Shown here one piece after another: positions 8,082 through 15,429 of a stretch of 47,060 bases of DNA. The notes beneath the pieces are model-generated. The model saw nothing but the letters and a program-made list of their open reading frames with translations, ran no database searches and was not told where the DNA came from. Origin of the DNA: Hyphomicrobiales bacterium (GTDB lineage: Bacteria > Pseudomonadota > Alphaproteobacteria > Rhizobiales > Rhizobiaceae); assembly GCA_024225445.1 (NCBI GenBank), contig JAAEMP010000190.1, forward strand, positions 1 to 47,060, in the 5' to 3' direction. Position 1 is the stretch's first letter. Every line of letters starts with the position of its first letter. The position numbers and the translations under genes were made by a program.

Positions 8082-8689
8082 TCCTGATTCTTCTCATTGC
8101 CCGTGTGGGAATTGCGAATTTGTCCGCTCAATGATCGACGGCGTTGAATCAACCCAATTCCCGCAAGGATAAGGAAAACAACGCCAGCTGCGATACCTAT
8201 AGGACCATAGGGTGATGGAGCGCCAACCTGTAAAGGAAATTCTATTGTGTAAGGTGCTTTGTCGTCCCTGAAATTGGCGGTGATGATGTAACTACCACGC
8301 TGGCGAAACATTAACCCCTGACGATAGACGTGGTCATCCAGAACCTGGGCACCAAGTTTTTTCTCATCAGCGCTAAATCCCAACCATGTTGCCCAACTAT
8401 CGTTCCTGACAGAAAATTCCACTTTACCATCGAATGCAAGTCCACCATCAAGTCTGCTAATATACAGATTGACACGGCCTGCTTCATTTGGGCGTGGAAA
8501 AGCCGGAAACACCATATAATTGACAAAATAGTCGCCAATTTGTGTCTCTACCTGCATAGCAGATGGGGTGTTGCTGTCCTCATTCAGTACATAGGATGGG
8601 CGACCCAGCACATGGTGGGCGCTGAGGTTGACAGTGCTGAAAATCAGGTAGATCAAGGTCAGTAAAGCAGCCAGGTAAAATCGCATCAT
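8078..8689 (-). CDS. FixH/YtkA-like membrane-anchored periplasmic protein
   Basis: Start set at the ATG at 8689 (GGATATAAA just upstream; two bases after the ferredoxin stop), giving 203 residues. An earlier ATG at 8731 would add 14 non-signal-like residues. A signal peptide or N-terminal anchor (MMRFYLAALLTLIYLIF, ending near SAHH) precedes a soluble beta-rich domain. The phrase VYRQGLMFRQRGSYIITANF is reminiscent of FixH-like domains, and a single C-terminal membrane helix (IGIAAGVVFLILAGIGLI) is followed by a basic tail. FixH-like proteins help metal loading or assembly of redox complexes. It sits between two iron-sulfur genes of the decayed nap-like operon. Function in this setting is inferred only. 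Confidence 0.6.
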   Translation of the reverse strand: MMRFYLAALLTLIYLIFSTVNLSAHHVLGRPSYVLNEDSNTPSAMQVETQIGDYFVNYMVFPAFPRPNEAGRVNLYISRLDGGLAFDGKVEFSVRNDSWATWLGFSADEKKLGAQVLDDHVYRQGLMFRQRGSYIITANFRDDKAPYTIEFPLQVGAPSPYGPIGIAAGVVFLILAGIGLIQRRRSLSGQIRNSHTGNEKNQE

Positions 8690-8690
8690 T

Positions 8691-8960
8691 TTATATCCTG
8701 TGCCGGGCCGCACTACCCTGTTTACTGTCAACTATCCAGATCGGCGTGCTCGGGTGAGGGCAAATCTCTACACATAACCCGCAACCAACGCAAGCCTCGT
8801 GAACAAGGGGCTTGTACTGGTTCCATTTCTTGAAACTGATTGCCTTTTCTCCCAGTGGGCAGATATATACACAGGCTCCGCAAATGCCTGTGTCAACCCG
8901 CGGGTAACACGCCGTACGGTCAATCTGCGCCAGACCCATGTCAACCTTCAGGCGAGGCAT
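8691..8960 (-). CDS. 4Fe-4S ferredoxin, NapG-like, possibly 5'-truncated
   Basis: A short ferredoxin of 89 residues with CGACVYICPLGEKAI and CVGCGLCVEICPHP, enough for two 4Fe-4S clusters. The flanking MGLAQIDRTACYPRVDTGIC resembles the C-terminal half of NapG-type proteins. The frame is open 13 codons further upstream to a GTA at 8999-8997 preceded by AAGGACAG. If that GTA was once GTG, the original start has been lost. A whole NapG would have a twin-arginine leader and about 150 more residues, none of which are here. It probably transferred electrons within the nap-like chain. Whether it is still translated from the ATG at 8960, which has a weak ribosome site, is uncertain. Confidence 0.55.
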   Translation of the reverse strand: MPRLKVDMGLAQIDRTACYPRVDTGICGACVYICPLGEKAISFKKWNQYKPLVHEACVGCGLCVEICPHPSTPIWIVDSKQGSAARHRI

Positions 8961-9005
8961 CTCGGTTAGTGCCCGGGCGGCGTTTTTCTTGAAGTCTACC
9001 TGTCC

Positions 9006-9430
9006 TTAAACAGGTTCCCAAACCAGTGACGTTACCCCATTGGCAAACCATTTCTTTCGGGATCAGCACTGATGGCTGCCGATAGATTCCACGGTCCGAA
9101 CATGTAGCCGCGTGGCACATTGTTTCGTGCCGGTTTAACCAGGGAGTTGGCACCGACCTGTGTGCGTGCCTCAAGCGAATCACGACGCGTTACAACACGC
9201 ACCCTGTCACCATCCTCGATACCGAGATCCTTTGCATCCTCCTCGTGCATTTCAACATACATCTCGGGTACCAGGCGTCTGGTGGTGGGACTGCGGTTGG
9301 ATTTGGCTGTGTGGAAGTGTTCATAAACCAGGCCAAGGCCAAACCAGTCACCTTCCTGTAGCATGAAACGTCGTTTTGTGCCGCCATTCTTGGCTATCGT
9401 ACAGGTTGGAGCTGGCCATTGAATGCCCAT
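9006..9430 (-). pseudogene. C-terminal remnant of a molybdopterin oxidoreductase (NapA/DMSO-reductase family)
   Basis: The minus-strand frame from 9430 encodes only the molybdopterin dinucleotide-binding end of a DMSO-reductase-family enzyme. It shows IQWPAPT, WFGLGLVYEHFHTAKSNRS, and EDAKDLGIEDGDRVRVVTRR followed by VPRGYMFGPWN. About 600 residues that should precede it, including the iron-sulfur and active-site domains, are absent. The open frame ends at 9032 with ...RNGLPMG. One base lost near 9050 would restore a more family-like ending (RNWFANGVTSLVWEPV, stop at 9008-9006), so a second lesion is likely. Its 5' edge is fused to a NapC-type remnant at about 9421-9431. Seen: truncated homology. 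Inferred: deletion-derived pseudogene. Confidence 0.78.
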
Positions 9431-9713
9431 TCATTTGGCACATGGCAGTCCGGCACGTGGCGCGAACGCCTGAGCGGTTTTTGAAATGGATTGTCTGTTT
9501 CAGTTCCTGATAAACATTGTTACGCTTCACATGGCAGGAAACGCAAAATTGCTCAGTATTGGTTATTTCCAGACTTCAGTTAAATGCGCCCCCGAGCAAT
9601 ACACCACCCAACATCGCACCGACCAGTGACAGCAGGGGAAAAATGCGCAGAAACCGTCTCTATTTACTCTTTAGGAAAGATTGTTGCTTCTCCGATACAG
9701 AAAACTCGGCCAC
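9421..9713 (-). pseudogene. NapC/NirT-type multiheme cytochrome c, N-terminal remnant
   Basis: Read from a GTG at 9713 (AAAGGAG upstream), the frame encodes a membrane anchor (LLSLVGAMLGGVLLGGAFN). Next come [20 protein letters not shown], with a CxxCH heme site, and then [14 protein letters not shown], strongly characteristic of NapC/NirT quinol dehydrogenases. Two in-frame stops interrupt it: TAG before RRFLRIFP and TGA after GGAFN, both where Trp would fit. At 9440-9460 a missing base hides the second heme site; restoring it gives [10 protein letters not shown]. Homology ends there and the molybdopterin remnant begins, so the last two heme regions are gone. It would have passed electrons from quinol to the periplasmic reductase. 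Clearly a pseudogene unless the assembly is wrong. Confidence 0.82.
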
Positions 9714-9784
9714 GCATGCCTTGCTCCTTTGAGGGTAGGCGTCAATTATCTGCTGTCCTATTTCTTATGAGAATTGGAAAGCAA

Positions 9785-9798
9785 TTGACCCATGTCAA
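9785..9798 (-). promoter_or_regulatory. FNR/FixK-type box upstream of the decayed nap-like operon
   Basis: TTGACCCATGTCAA is a perfect inverted repeat TTGAC-N4-GTCAA, the recognition pattern of FNR/FixK/NnrR regulators. It is centred about 79 bp upstream of the NapC-remnant start (9713). No convincing -10 is seen at the class II position. It suggests that the operon was controlled by oxygen limitation or NO before it decayed. Confidence 0.7.
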
Positions 9799-9951
9799 TT
9801 CTACATAATGATTGATATGATGCGGTATTGATAGGAATTCTCATATTCGCCCTTTGATCACAAATTGCAATATAGCCAATCGGTCGAAAAAAATGGATTG
9901 TCAGATTAGGTGCGCACAAATGCGCACCACCAATATTGGGAAGATAGCATC

Positions 9952-10815
9952 GTGAGCGTCAGGATATTCGACAACACGCCATGCCAGCTTGGCGAAGGCC
10001 CGTTGTGGCATCCTTTGCGCGAACAGCTGTTCTGGTTTGATATAATTGGAAAATCCTTGTACTGCCGCCATAGAGAGCAGATTCAAAGCTGGCAATTCCC
10101 TGAATATGTTTCCGCCGCCGGCTGGATTGATCATGATACACTGCTTGTCGCAAGCCAGTCATCATTGTCAAAATTTGATATTGATTCTGGGGATAGCGAT
10201 TTCATTTGCGCATTAGAGCCTGATAATTCAATAACACGTTCCAACGACGGCAGAGCTGACCCGTGGGGTGGATTCTGGATTGGAACAATGGGCAACGCCC
10301 TGGAAAAAAAAGCCGGAGCAATTTACCGCTACTACCGGGGTGAATTGAGAAAGCTTTATGACAAAATTACTGTTTCCAACGCAATTTGTTTTTCCCCGGA
10401 TCGTCGATTTGGATATTATACCGATACACCACAACAGATAATCTGGCGTCAGCCGCTGAATGAATCCGACGGCTGGCCACTGGGCGAGCCTGTGAAGTAT
10501 CTGGATTTTTCGACCACAAAAATATTTCCGGATGGAGCGGTTTGTGATGTTGACGGTTATTTGTGGAATGCTCAATGGGGATCAGCCAGAATAGCACGCT
10601 ATTCACCTGAAGGAGTGTTGGATAAAATTATAGGCTTTCCAACGGATCACATTACTTGTCCGGCTTTTGGTGGAACAGATCTGTGCGATCTGTTTGCCAC
10701 TTCTGCAATTGAAGGTCTTGGAGAACAAGCGCATGCCGGTCAACCGCTGGCGGGCAATACCTTTGTTGCCCGCACGAACATCGCCGGCCAAAATGAACAT
10801 CAGGTGATTTTGTAA
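9952..10815 (+). CDS. SMP-30/gluconolactonase family protein
   Basis: A six-bladed propeller lactonase of the SMP-30/regucalcin family, 287 residues from the GTG at 9952 (GGGAAG upstream). A GTG at 9910 would add 14 residues with no homology. The metal-binding Glu lies in CQLGEGPLWHP near the N-terminus. The conserved Asn and Asp are in SNDGRADPWGGFWIGTMG, and the later Asp in FPDGAVCDVDGYLWNAQWG. Relatives hydrolyse aldonolactones with a divalent metal in the cytoplasm. It is probably monocistronic, converging on the hemerythrin gene. It could act with the sugar-acid operon at 363-5756, but they are separated by the nap-like region. Confidence 0.87.
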   Translation: MSVRIFDNTPCQLGEGPLWHPLREQLFWFDIIGKSLYCRHREQIQSWQFPEYVSAAGWIDHDTLLVASQSSLSKFDIDSGDSDFICALEPDNSITRSNDGRADPWGGFWIGTMGNALEKKAGAIYRYYRGELRKLYDKITVSNAICFSPDRRFGYYTDTPQQIIWRQPLNESDGWPLGEPVKYLDFSTTKIFPDGAVCDVDGYLWNAQWGSARIARYSPEGVLDKIIGFPTDHITCPAFGGTDLCDLFATSAIEGLGEQAHAGQPLAGNTFVARTNIAGQNEHQVIL

Positions 10816-10875
10816 ATATTGGTGATTTGGCTGGCAAAAACTATGATAATTCTGCGCAAAATGAAATTTACGAAA

Positions 10876-11343
10876 TTATCCGGACATTCTATCAGGTTTT
10901 CTGCCTTCTGAGGTGTGTAGTATAGGGAGTATATGCTCGCGTTCAAAGGCCGCATGGCGGCGAACGCCTTCAAAGAATCCACGTAACATGTAGGATAGTG
11001 AGTTCACCAATTCGGAATCAAATTCACCGGCAAAATTGACCATGCTCTCCCGCAATTCATCGGCAAAGCTTTCGTCTTCCCAGTGTTCAAAGCGTAATCT
11101 CTCCAGTGTGGCCATCAATTGAGCATCCTCACTGAAGTTTTTTTTCAATTCCGGGAATAGGGTGGATTCTTCAAATTCGTGTGCCTGTCGCAGTATCGGT
11201 GAAATGATGCGAGCCAGTGTCAGGCAATTTTGGGCATCAACATCATTTGGCAGATTATCCGCAAACTCTTCCAGTTTGCGGCACAATTCCAATTGTGCAT
11301 TTAGGTTGGATTGTAAGACTTTGGCCAAATTTGAAATCGACAT
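10876..11343 (-). CDS. Hemerythrin-like (HHE) domain protein
   Basis: An all-helical 155-residue protein with the spacing of a hemerythrin-like diiron domain: QAHEFEESTLFPEL (H55, E59), FEHWEDESFADEL (H87 and nearby acids) and RRHAAFEREHILPIL (H130, E134, H137). The first helix lacks the His usual in many HHE domains, so the metal set may be incomplete or different. Such proteins sense or store oxygen or nitric oxide in the cytoplasm. It is divergent from ccoN, and the FNR box at 11549-11562 lies between them, about 212 bp upstream of its start, so co-regulation with the cbb3 oxidase is plausible. Confidence 0.78.
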   Translation of the reverse strand: MSISNLAKVLQSNLNAQLELCRKLEEFADNLPNDVDAQNCLTLARIISPILRQAHEFEESTLFPELKKNFSEDAQLMATLERLRFEHWEDESFADELRESMVNFAGEFDSELVNSLSYMLRGFFEGVRRHAAFEREHILPILHTSEGRKPDRMSG

Positions 11344-11709
11344 CTATCTGCTGCTGTTTCCTGTGCGTAATTCAATTATGTAATTGATCATCACAATACG
11401 ATGAATGGAATTTAGACAATAACAGGGTATTTTGAATAACTGTGCCAACCAGCCGTTGCTGGTTTTTTCGCTCGGGATTTGGAAGTCCATGGTAATGAAA
11501 GGCGCTATTTTCATTGTACCCAATTAGCCCCGGTTTTGTATTTTTGCATTGATTTAGATCAAAGCAGTGTATAAGGACGTCTGCAACTAAGTGCGGGAAA
11601 GTTTCGTTTTTGCTTTGGCGGAGTTTTTCACCACGCTTCATTCCGGAAATCTGTCCGGAACCGGATTCAAATTTATATGTCGGAATTTTGCACTTGATGG
11701 GGTGTTTCA
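11344..11709. promoter_or_regulatory. Divergent intergenic region between hemerythrin-like gene and ccoN
   Basis: No gene is supported in these 366 bases. The region contains the perfect FNR/FixK box at 11549-11562 and is otherwise A+T-rich. It is expected to hold the ccoNOQP promoter and possibly that of the hemerythrin-like gene. A minus-strand open frame at 11372-11710 shows no protein-like features and spans this promoter. Confidence 0.6.
11549..11562 (+). promoter_or_regulatory. FNR/FixK box of ccoNOQP
   Basis: TTGATTTAGATCAA is a perfect TTGAT-N4-ATCAA palindrome, the classic FixK/FnrL/Anr target. Its centre is 154 bp upstream of the ccoN start. Control of ccoNOQP by such a box is established in alphaproteobacteria. 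A TATAAG lies at 11570-11575, too close for a class II -10, so the exact start of transcription is unclear. Confidence 0.85.
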
Positions 11710-13326
11710 ATGAAAAACGGGTTTGAGGCTGCGATTGTAGGGATTGCGGCTTTTATTGCATTAATGGGAGCTGCATTCTCACGGGACGCTTTGTTTCAGG
11801 CCCATGCCTGGGTGTTGTTCTTTGTTCTGGTGGTCAGCACCATATTATTAGTACGCCGTGTGAAATTTGTATCTGATGGCGATTCAGCAACTGATGATAC
11901 TTCGGGATATATGGATGGTGTTGTCAGGTACGGTGTGATCGCCACCATATTTTGGGGTCTGGCTGGCTTTTTGGTTGGCGTGTTGATCGCCTCACAGATG
12001 GCTTGGCCAGTACTGAATATCGAACCCTGGTTTAATTTTGGCAGATTGCGCCCGCTCCATACATCTGCAGTGATATTTGCCTTTGGCGGCAATGCGCTTA
12101 TTGCAACCAGCTTTTATGTTGTGCAGAGAACTTCCAGTGCCCGTTTGTTTGGTGGAAATCTGGCATGGTTTGTATTCTGGGGCTATCAGTTATTTATTGT
12201 CATGGCAGCCACCGGATATCTTTTGGGCATCACCCAGAGTAAGGAATATGCCGAGCCTGAATGGTATGTGGATATCTGGTTGACAATCGTCTGGGTGGCT
12301 TATCTGGTGGTGTTTGCCGGTACATTGGTGAAACGCAAGGAGCCGCATATTTATGTCGCCAACTGGTTTTATCTCTCATTCATCATAACGGTTGCCATGT
12401 TGCATCTGGTCAACAATGCAGCCATCCCGGTTTCATTTCTCGGGGTAAAAAGTTATTCATTGTTTTCCGGTGTTCAGGATGCTTTGACCCAGTGGTGGTA
12501 CGGCCATAATGCGGTCGGATTTTTCCTGACTGCAGGGTTTCTGGGCATGATGTACTATTTTGTGCCAAAACAGGTAAACCGTCCGGTCTATTCCTATCGC
12601 CTGTCAATTGTTCACTTCTGGGGCCTGATTTTCCTTTATATCTGGGCCGGGCCTCACCACTTGCATTATACTGCGCTGCCCGACTGGGCCCAAACGTTGG
12701 GTATGGTCTTTTCCATAATGCTGTGGATGCCTTCATGGGGAGGAATGATCAACGGTCTGATGACCTTGTCAGGTGCCTGGGACAAATTGCGAACTGACCC
12801 GATTGTACGCATGATGGTCATTTCCATTGCATTTTACGGGATGTCGACTTTCGAGGGTCCGGTTATGTCGATCAAGTCGGTCAACGCGCTGTCTCACTAT
12901 ACTGACTGGACGATCGGACATGTGCATTCCGGGGCATTGGGCTGGAATGGCATGGTTTCTTTTGCTGCGATTTATTATCTCGTACCCAAGTTATGGAACC
13001 GCGAGCGGCTTTATTCCCTCAGATTGGTAAACTGGCATGTCTGGCTGGCGACTTTGGGCATTGTTGTTTATGCATCGGTGATGTGGGTGGCAGGTATAAC
13101 CCAGGGCCTGATGTGGCGTGAATATGATGATCAGGGTTTCCTTGTAAACTCATTTGTCGAGACTGTTTCGGCTATTCATATTCTATATGTGATGCGCACA
13201 TTTGGCGGACTGCTCTATCTGAGCGGGGCGTTATTAATGGCCTACAATGTCTATCGAACTATTCGCGGCGATATTCGCAAAGAAGCACCGATGGGTGCAC
13301 CTGCAGCACTTTCCCCGGCGGAGTAA
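11710..13326 (+). CDS. ccoN: cbb3-type cytochrome c oxidase subunit I
   Basis: The catalytic subunit of the high-affinity cbb3 oxidase, 538 residues, reducing O2 to water at the heme b-heme b3/CuB centre in the inner membrane. About twelve to fourteen hydrophobic segments are present. Histidine-bearing motifs typical of CcoN include [53 protein letters not shown] and [16 protein letters not shown]. Length is normal for cbb3 subunit I with an N-terminal extension. It begins at the ATG at 11710 and is the first gene of ccoNOQP, six bases before ccoO. An FNR box 148 bp upstream suggests induction under low oxygen. Confidence 0.97.
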   Translation: MKNGFEAAIVGIAAFIALMGAAFSRDALFQAHAWVLFFVLVVSTILLVRRVKFVSDGDSATDDTSGYMDGVVRYGVIATIFWGLAGFLVGVLIASQMAWPVLNIEPWFNFGRLRPLHTSAVIFAFGGNALIATSFYVVQRTSSARLFGGNLAWFVFWGYQLFIVMAATGYLLGITQSKEYAEPEWYVDIWLTIVWVAYLVVFAGTLVKRKEPHIYVANWFYLSFIITVAMLHLVNNAAIPVSFLGVKSYSLFSGVQDALTQWWYGHNAVGFFLTAGFLGMMYYFVPKQVNRPVYSYRLSIVHFWGLIFLYIWAGPHHLHYTALPDWAQTLGMVFSIMLWMPSWGGMINGLMTLSGAWDKLRTDPIVRMMVISIAFYGMSTFEGPVMSIKSVNALSHYTDWTIGHVHSGALGWNGMVSFAAIYYLVPKLWNRERLYSLRLVNWHVWLATLGIVVYASVMWVAGITQGLMWREYDDQGFLVNSFVETVSAIHILYVMRTFGGLLYLSGALLMAYNVYRTIRGDIRKEAPMGAPAALSPAE

Positions 13327-13332
13327 TTAAGT

Positions 13333-14067
13333 ATGTCAATTTTGGAAAAACACGGTGCCATTGAACGCAATCTCAGTCTGCTGTTTGTATTTTCGCTGAT
13401 CGTTGTTTTGATTGGCGGGCTGATCGAGATTGTTCCATTGTTCTATCTCAAGAATACCATTGAAAAAGTCGAGGGTATGCGTCCTTACACACCGCTGGAA
13501 TTGGCTGGACGCAATATTTATGTGCGCGAGGGTTGTTACACCTGTCACAGTCAGATGATCCGGCCGTTTCGTGACGAAGTCGAGCGTTACGGGCATTACT
13601 CGCTTGCGGCGGAAAGCATGTACGATCATCCCTTCCAGTGGGGATCAAAGCGTACCGGACCTGATCTGGCTCGTGTTGGAGGGCGTTACTCCGATGACTG
13701 GCACGTGGATCATCTGAAAAACCCGCAAAGCGTCGTGCCCGAATCAATCATGCCCAGCTATTCCTTCTTGGCTGCCACCAAGCTTAACACCAGCGATATC
13801 AAGGATCATTTGAAAGCCAATCGGCTGGTAGGTGTTCCCTACAGTGATGATATGATAGACAATGCTGTAGCGGATATGCAAGCCCAGGCAGACCCTGATT
13901 CAGATGACGTCGATGCCATGCAGTCGCGATATGCCAATGCAGCTTCCCGGTATTTTGATGGCAACAAGGCAGAACTGACGGAAATGGACGCACTGGTAGC
14001 CTATATGCAGATGCTTGGCACGCTTGTTGATTTCTCACTCTATAATGCTGAAGACAATCTTCGCTAG
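13333..14067 (+). CDS. ccoO: cbb3-type cytochrome c oxidase subunit II (monoheme cytochrome c)
   Basis: A membrane-anchored monoheme cytochrome c of the cbb3 oxidase, 244 residues. One N-terminal helix ([20 protein letters not shown]) is followed by the heme motif in [20 protein letters not shown]. The strongly conserved [19 protein letters not shown] and the [11 protein letters not shown] segment, with a probable axial Met, come next. It relays electrons from CcoP to CcoN. Translated directly after ccoN and 11 bp before ccoQ. Confidence 0.97.
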   Translation: MSILEKHGAIERNLSLLFVFSLIVVLIGGLIEIVPLFYLKNTIEKVEGMRPYTPLELAGRNIYVREGCYTCHSQMIRPFRDEVERYGHYSLAAESMYDHPFQWGSKRTGPDLARVGGRYSDDWHVDHLKNPQSVVPESIMPSYSFLAATKLNTSDIKDHLKANRLVGVPYSDDMIDNAVADMQAQADPDSDDVDAMQSRYANAASRYFDGNKAELTEMDALVAYMQMLGTLVDFSLYNAEDNLR

Positions 14068-14078
14068 GGATTTTGATA

Positions 14079-14243
14079 ATGGATTACAGTACCTTACGTA
14101 ACCTCGCTGACAGTTGGGGACTGCTATATCTTTTCCTGGTTTTTGTAGGAGTGGTTCTATTCACATTCAGGCCTGGTTCTCGGAAACAGGCTGAGAAAAA
14201 TGCAAATATTCCGCTAAAAGAGGACAAACAGGATGTCAGGTAA
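14079..14243 (+). CDS. ccoQ: cbb3-type cytochrome c oxidase subunit CcoQ
   Basis: A 54-residue small subunit. It starts MDYSTLRNLADSWG, has one membrane helix (LLYLFLVFVGVVLFTF), then the RPGSRKQAEKNA segment that typifies CcoQ and a polar tail. CcoQ stabilises the core complex. The stop overlaps the ccoP start by 11 bases, implying translational coupling. The position between ccoO and ccoP makes the assignment secure in spite of its size. Confidence 0.93.
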   Translation: MDYSTLRNLADSWGLLYLFLVFVGVVLFTFRPGSRKQAEKNANIPLKEDKQDVR

Positions 14244-15102
14244 AGAGATTGATGAGTTCACCGGCGTCGAAACCACCGGACATGACTGGGACGGTATCAA
14301 GGAACTCAATAGCCCATTGCCTCGATGGTGGTTATGGACTTTTTATGCCACGATTATATTCTCGGTCGGTTATGTATTATACTATCCGGCAATCCCGCTG
14401 ATCAATTCAGCAACCCAGGGAATATCCGGCATTACCAACCGTCAGATTGTCGAGCAAGAATTGAAGGCTGCGACTTTGGCCAAATCATCCATGATCTCGA
14501 AAATTGAAACCGCGAGTCTGCAGGAAATTCGTGACACAGACGAGTTGTTTCGCTTCTCGGTTGCCGGTGGCCAATCGATGTTCAAGGTTTATTGTACCCA
14601 GTGTCATGGTTCCGGTGCCCAGGGTGCTCCGGGCTATCCCAATCTGAATGATGATGATTGGTTGTGGGGCGGGGATATCGAAGCAGTCTATACGTCCATT
14701 AAGCACGGAATCCGCAATGATGAGGATGAAGATACGCGGATTTCCGAGATGCCAGCATTTGGCGTCGATGATCTTCTTGATTCAGGCACAATAAGATCGA
14801 TTACCCATAGGGTTCTCGAGATGGCTGGCCTGGAGTTTGATGCGAAAATGGCACAGGCTGGCGCCAGTCCATTTATTGAAAATTGTGCTGATTGCCATGG
14901 CGAGAACGGAAAAGGTGATGTTGAACAGGGTGCTCCCAATTTGACCGATGCCATCTGGTTCTATGGTGACAAACCAGATGAAATTGTTGCCCAGATTTCA
15001 TCTCCACGTCATGGTGTGATGCCTGCATGGGGTAAACGTCTGGGAGAAGCTTCTGTCAAACAGCTTGCTGTTTACATACATTCGCTGGGCGGAGGATTGT
15101 GA
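14233..15102 (+). CDS. ccoP: cbb3-type cytochrome c oxidase subunit III (diheme cytochrome c)
   Basis: A diheme c-type subunit of 289 residues that takes electrons from soluble cytochrome c or the bc1 complex. The N-terminus shows the CcoP pattern DEFTGVETTGHDWDGIKELN. A membrane helix (WTFYATIIFSVGYVLYYPA) follows, then heme sites CTQCH (in VYCTQCHGSGAQG) and CADCH (in NCADCHGENGKG), each with a downstream Met. It completes ccoNOQP; after it, 327 bases separate it from ccoG. Confidence 0.97.
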   Translation: MSGKEIDEFTGVETTGHDWDGIKELNSPLPRWWLWTFYATIIFSVGYVLYYPAIPLINSATQGISGITNRQIVEQELKAATLAKSSMISKIETASLQEIRDTDELFRFSVAGGQSMFKVYCTQCHGSGAQGAPGYPNLNDDDWLWGGDIEAVYTSIKHGIRNDEDEDTRISEMPAFGVDDLLDSGTIRSITHRVLEMAGLEFDAKMAQAGASPFIENCADCHGENGKGDVEQGAPNLTDAIWFYGDKPDEIVAQISSPRHGVMPAWGKRLGEASVKQLAVYIHSLGGGL

Positions 15103-15160
15103 TTTCTGGTATTATCCAGCAATTAGTGTTATAAAATTTGCCAGAATTATGTGTCATCAC

Positions 15161-15174
15161 TTGACCTAAATCAA
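15161..15174 (+). promoter_or_regulatory. FNR/FixK box between ccoP and ccoG
   Basis: TTGACCTAAATCAA fits TTGAY-N4-ATCAA. A TATAAC -10 element lies at 15195-15200, so a transcript starting near 15207-15209 would have the box centred about 40-41 bases upstream. That is the standard class II FNR geometry. It could drive a small RNA (see 15208-15310) and, by read-through, ccoGHIS. Confidence 0.82.
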
Positions 15175-15194
15175 TTCAGATCATGGAAACCCGG

Positions 15195-15200
15195 TATAAC
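15195..15200 (+). promoter_or_regulatory. Probable -10 element of the FNR-dependent promoter
   Basis: TATAAC, positioned 28-33 bases after the centre of the FNR box at 15161-15174, as expected for an FNR class II promoter with no separate -35. Predicted start of transcription is about 15207-15209. Confidence 0.6.
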
Positions 15201-15207
15201 GTGAGGC

Positions 15208-15310
15208 ATATTTACTCAAAGGGAAGTGTGCTTTGTTCCCTCCTCCAAGATGGTGGCTCATTTCCTGGGTGAATTATTAAGAAGCCCGGAATCGGCCCCG
15301 GGCTTCTTTT
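15208..15310 (+). ncRNA. Candidate FNR-activated small RNA with anti-Shine-Dalgarno motif
   Basis: Seen: an FNR box, a spaced -10 and, about 100 bases later, a strong intrinsic terminator, all before the ccoG start at 15430. Within this interval a small stem (GGGAA at 15221-15225 with TTCCC at 15236-15240) is followed directly by TCCTCC, making CCCTCCTCC at 15238-15246. That sequence is complementary to Shine-Dalgarno sequences. CUCCUCC-bearing loops are known in alphaproteobacterial sRNA families (the so-called cuckoo RNAs). Inferred: a roughly 100-nucleotide trans-acting sRNA made under low oxygen, or alternatively a leader that attenuates ccoGHIS. A 30-codon frame from an ATG at 15250 lacks a ribosome site and runs through the terminator; I do not call it a gene. 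Confidence 0.5.
15281..15310 (+). terminator. Intrinsic terminator between ccoP and ccoG
   Basis: The stem GAAGCCCGG (15281-15289) pairs with CCGGGCTTC (15298-15306) around an eight-base loop and is followed by TTTT. It has all features of a rho-independent terminator on the plus strand. It ends either the ccoNOQP message or the candidate small RNA starting near 15208. Confidence 0.85.
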
Positions 15311-15429
15311 CGTGTTCGTGGAATTGTTTTTATGTGCAATGATCAATTGTTTGAGATTCTTGCACATTTGGGTATACCGGAGGTGCAATATCCTGGTGAG
15401 TACCCTCATCTACCAACACGAAGAAGTTG

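Noticed and set aside
7549-8172. Plus-strand open frame of 207 codons
   Set aside because: Shadow of the polyferredoxin and FixH-like genes on the other strand.
11372-11710. Minus-strand open frame of 112 codons in the ccoN promoter region
   Set aside because: Covers the FNR box and has no protein-like features.
15250-15343. A 30-codon leader frame beginning ATGGTGGCTCAT after ccoP
   Set aside because: It has no Shine-Dalgarno sequence (a CUCCUCC lies there instead) and runs through the terminator hairpin.
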